DNA of 64,000 nucleotides from Variovorax ginsengisoli. GTDB taxonomy: Bacteria; Pseudomonadota; Gammaproteobacteria; Burkholderiales; Burkholderiaceae_C. This document shows positions 61,968 to 64,000 of this stretch, one piece after another. The position numbers and the translations under genes are program-made. Numbering within the stretch: position 1 is the first letter of the stretch; each line of letters starts with the position of its first letter. Below the pieces are notes generated by a model. It had not been told where the DNA came from. It made no database searches and saw only the letters and a program-made list of their open reading frames with translations. Where the stretch lies: contig NZ_JAUSRO010000016.1 in the NCBI RefSeq assembly GCF_030811835.1, positions 1 to 64,000 of the forward strand, in the 5' to 3' direction.

Positions 61968-62861
61968 ATGAATCCTGTGACCCCTGAATCCGACCTCGCC
62001 GCACGTGCCGAGATCGCGCGCCTGGACGCCCTGTCCACCCACCACGACGTCGTGCATGAAGGCGTTCGCGTGCGCTGGCGCCGCTTCGGCGGCAGTGACA
62101 GTGGCAGTGGCAACGCGCAGTCGCCGCTGGTGCTGCTGCATGGTGGCCACGGAAGCTGGCTGCACTGGGCCCGAAACATCGAGGCGCTGTGTGCCACGCG
62201 CACGCTCTGGCTGCCCGACATGCCAGGCTTTCTCGACTCCGATGTGCCACCACGCCCGGCCGAGGGCGACGATCCACTCGGCCCGTTGCTCGCCGCGCTG
62301 GGCGGCACGCTCGACGCGCTGATCGGTGCTGGTACGCCCATCGACCTGGGTGGTTTCTCATTCGGCGGACTGGTCGCTGCGCGCTTTGCGGTGCAACGCG
62401 GGAATGTGCGCCGGCTGGCGCTTTTGGGCAGCGGCGGCCATGGCACGCTGCGCCGCCTGACGGTGGAGATGATCAACTGGCGTGCCGCAGGCAGCCGGGC
62501 AGAGGAGATCGCCGCGCTGCGTCACAACCTGGCCGCCCTGATGCTGCACGACCCAACGGCCCTCGACGCGCTGGCCTTCGAAATCCACGACATCTCCTGC
62601 CACGGCACGCGCTTTCGCAGCAAGGACGTGTCATTGGCAGGCGGCCTGCAGCAGGCGCTCGATGCGCTGGACCTGCGTGGCGTGCCGCAGTTGCTGCTGT
62701 GGGGCGCATACGACGTGACGGGCGATCCGCAGCCCCTGGTCGCCGAACTCACGGCCGGCCATCCGCTGCGCCAGGGCGCGGTGATCGAAGACGGCGGCCA
62801 CTGGGTGCAGTACGAGCGCGCCACACAGACCCACGCGCGGCTGCTGGATTTCCTGGCCTGA
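61968..62861 (+). CDS. Alpha/beta hydrolase
   Basis: A 297-aa alpha/beta-hydrolase-fold protein. The oxyanion region is VLLHGGHGSWLHWARNIEAL, the nucleophile elbow DLGGFSFGGLVAARF has the Ser in GFSFG, the acid is probably in LWGAYDVTG and the His in EDGGHWVQYERA. Substrate unknown; esterase, C-C hydrolase or lactonase are all possible. It is transcribed away from aat. Confidence 0.86.
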   Translation: MNPVTPESDLAARAEIARLDALSTHHDVVHEGVRVRWRRFGGSDSGSGNAQSPLVLLHGGHGSWLHWARNIEALCATRTLWLPDMPGFLDSDVPPRPAEGDDPLGPLLAALGGTLDALIGAGTPIDLGGFSFGGLVAARFAVQRGNVRRLALLGSGGHGTLRRLTVEMINWRAAGSRAEEIAALRHNLAALMLHDPTALDALAFEIHDISCHGTRFRSKDVSLAGGLQQALDALDLRGVPQLLLWGAYDVTGDPQPLVAELTAGHPLRQGAVIEDGGHWVQYERATQTHARLLDFLA

Positions 62862-62967
62862 GCTTCGCTTCTGCCAGCGCCGCGGCGCTGCCACTGCGCG
62901 CGTGAGACCGATTTGAGGAGAGGTCCTCGGCCGGTCGGGAGACAAAGACTTGCCATGGTGACGGATA

Positions 62968-62983
62968 CTGTATAAAAATACAG
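62968..62983. promoter_or_regulatory. LexA (SOS) box upstream of imuA
   Basis: CTGTATAAAAATACAG matches the LexA consensus CTGT-N8-ACAG exactly in both arms. It lies 16 bases before the imuA ATG, overlapping the expected promoter, so the mutagenesis genes are under SOS control. Confidence 0.93.
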
Positions 62984-62999
62984 TTATTCTGAGCATGCC

Positions 63000-63818
63000 A
63001 TGGGCCTTCCTTCTCCTTCTCCTTTCGTCGACGTCGCCTGTGCAGCGCACAAGGTCTGGCGTGGAGACACGCTCGGCCAGGCCGATGCCCAGGTGGTCGG
63101 CACCGGTCATGCATTGCTCGACGCGCAATTGCCGGGCGGCGGCTGGCCGGTGGGCGCCATGACCGAGGTGCTGCAGGCCACGCCCGAGGCGCACGTCTGG
63201 CAACTGCTGCTGCCCGCGCTGGTGCGCGCCGTGGCCGAGGGCAGCGGGCCGGTGGTGTTGATCGGTGCGCCTTTCGAACCTTTCGGTCCCGCGCTGGCCG
63301 CGCATGGCCTGCCGGTGGAGGCGCTCATGTGGGTGCGCAGCGACGCATCTGCCGCACGGCTCTGGGCCTGCGAGCAGGCGTTGCGCTGTGCCGACGTGGC
63401 CGCAGTGCTGGCGTGGCTGCCGCAAGCGCGACCCGCGGAACTGCGTCGGCTGCAGCTGGCCGCCGCACAGCACGAAGCACTGCTCTTCGTTTTTCGTTCC
63501 GATGCCATGGCGCAGTCGGCATCGCCGGCCAGACTGCGCCTGCATGTGGCAGCCTGTGCGGAGGACGCGGAGTTGATGGATGTGCAGATACTCAAGCGGC
63601 GCGGTCCGCCCCTCGATACGCCGCTGATGCTGCCTTCTCGCACTTCCCGCATGACCTCGTTGCTCATGGCCGGCCAATTGCGCCGCCGGCAGCGTCGCCT
63701 GGAAATCTGCAGCCCGCCGGAGGTGTCTGCACCGGCACCTGCACCGGCCACCGTGGTGCGCATCGACGCGTGGAAAGGAGGGGCACGTGCACTGGATCGC
63801 CTTGCAGTGGCTGCCTGA
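63000..63818 (+). CDS. imuA: ImuA (SulA/RecA-like translesion synthesis factor)
   Basis: A 272-aa RecA-fold-related protein that acts with ImuB and DnaE2 in SOS mutagenesis. The N-terminus runs to the start of the family similarity at VWRGDTL and LDAQLPGGGWPVGAMTEVLQ, then LLLPALVRAVAEGSGPVVLIGAPFEPFGPAL; Walker A is degenerate as is usual. The C-terminus is Pro/Ala-rich. It follows a LexA box and overlaps imuB. A lexA2 gene is not seen upstream in the window. Confidence 0.9.
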   Translation: MGLPSPSPFVDVACAAHKVWRGDTLGQADAQVVGTGHALLDAQLPGGGWPVGAMTEVLQATPEAHVWQLLLPALVRAVAEGSGPVVLIGAPFEPFGPALAAHGLPVEALMWVRSDASAARLWACEQALRCADVAAVLAWLPQARPAELRRLQLAAAQHEALLFVFRSDAMAQSASPARLRLHVAACAEDAELMDVQILKRRGPPLDTPLMLPSRTSRMTSLLMAGQLRRRQRRLEICSPPEVSAPAPAPATVVRIDAWKGGARALDRLAVAA

Positions 63819-64000
63819 CGCGGCAGCGGGCACGCCGGGTGCGTCTGTCCGACCGGAGCAAACGGCCCTGCCTTCGGCAGAGGCTATGGGCTGGTGGGCG
63901 CTCGAATTCACGCCGCGCGTGGCCTGGGTCGACGAGGCACTGCTGCTGGAAGTCTCGGCCTGCGAACGCTTGTGGGGCGGCCGGCGCGCGTTGATGCGGC
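63787..64000 (+). CDS. imuB: ImuB (DNA polymerase Y-family protein), N-terminal part
   Basis: The first 71 codons of a Y-family polymerase-like protein, beginning at GTG 63787 after the strong SD AAAGGAGG and overlapping imuA by 32 bases. The reading MHWIALQWLPD and later LEFTPRVAWVDEALLLEVSACERLWGG matches the ImuB N-terminus, with the degenerate palm acidic motif. ImuB lacks polymerase activity in characterised cases and links the DnaE2 polymerase to the clamp. The gene runs off the window end, so dnaE2 is expected but not seen. Confidence 0.88.
   Translation, partial: MHWIALQWLPDAAAGTPGASVRPEQTALPSAEAMGWWALEFTPRVAWVDEALLLEVSACERLWGGRRALMR

Overview
The window is high-GC bacterial chromosome with tightly packed, often overlapping genes and no mobile element, prophage, tRNA, rRNA or CRISPR array that I could find. 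Gene content points to a betaproteobacterium of the order Burkholderiales, most likely family Comamonadaceae (Variovorax/Acidovorax-like). The pointers are orphan Bug/TctC-type binding proteins, the sigma factor-DUF3619-DUF3106-RDD-dgkA operon, the ilvB-ilvH-ilvC-pssA-leuA block and a split arnA. This placement is inference from gene content and order; no search was run.

Layout. 1-144: 3' end of recR. 145-9859, minus strand: lipid A L-Ara4N (arn) cluster, in transcription order ugd, a small membrane protein, PAP2 phosphatase, arnT, arnE-like, arnB, arnC, arnA formyltransferase, arnA dehydrogenase, arnD. 9974-17961: a two-component system (minus strand) divergent from a heavy-metal RND efflux operon (plus strand), with four phased CTTxxG hexamers between them. 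18049-21328: MAPEG protein and a NitT/TauT-type ABC importer. 21374-24987: mltD and gloB, divergent from a methyltransferase and rnhA. 24995-28111: moaA, mobA, moeA for molybdenum cofactor. 28275-29825: Mn-type sodA with a ZIP metal transporter behind a Fur-like site. 29881-36760: aldehyde dehydrogenase, small Cys protein, a TetR gene and its divergent partner sharing two perfect palindromes, Bug protein, periplasmic peroxiredoxin, phospholipase D family lipoprotein. 36782-39630: H+-pumping pyrophosphatase head-to-head with soluble pyrophosphatase. 39669-46041: YitT protein, second Bug protein with an M20 peptidase and divergent LysR, FemAB-like protein, EamA exporter. 46204-50013: PII protein, LOG-family hydrolase, and the dgkA-RDD-DUF3106-DUF3619-sigma operon. 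50296-58197: branched-chain amino acid block with a leucine-rich leader peptide, terminator and two different 2-isopropylmalate synthases in tandem. 58315-62861: pbpG, an IclR regulator, the N-end-rule transferases bpt and aat, an alpha/beta hydrolase. 62968-64000: LexA box and the start of the SOS mutagenesis genes imuA-imuB, cut by the window edge.

How it fits together. Ugd makes UDP-glucuronate, which the Arn enzymes turn into undecaprenyl-phosphate-L-Ara4N; ArnT then puts the sugar on lipid A, which normally lowers susceptibility to cationic peptides. The neighbouring two-component system and RND pump suggest an envelope/metal stress island. The ilv/leu block carries visible attenuation-type RNA elements, and SodA with the ZIP carrier looks like a manganese-dependent oxidative-stress unit. 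Nothing here is a clearly unprecedented system; the less usual points are the regulatory DNA/RNA elements, the split arn pathway and the poorly characterised sigma-factor operon.
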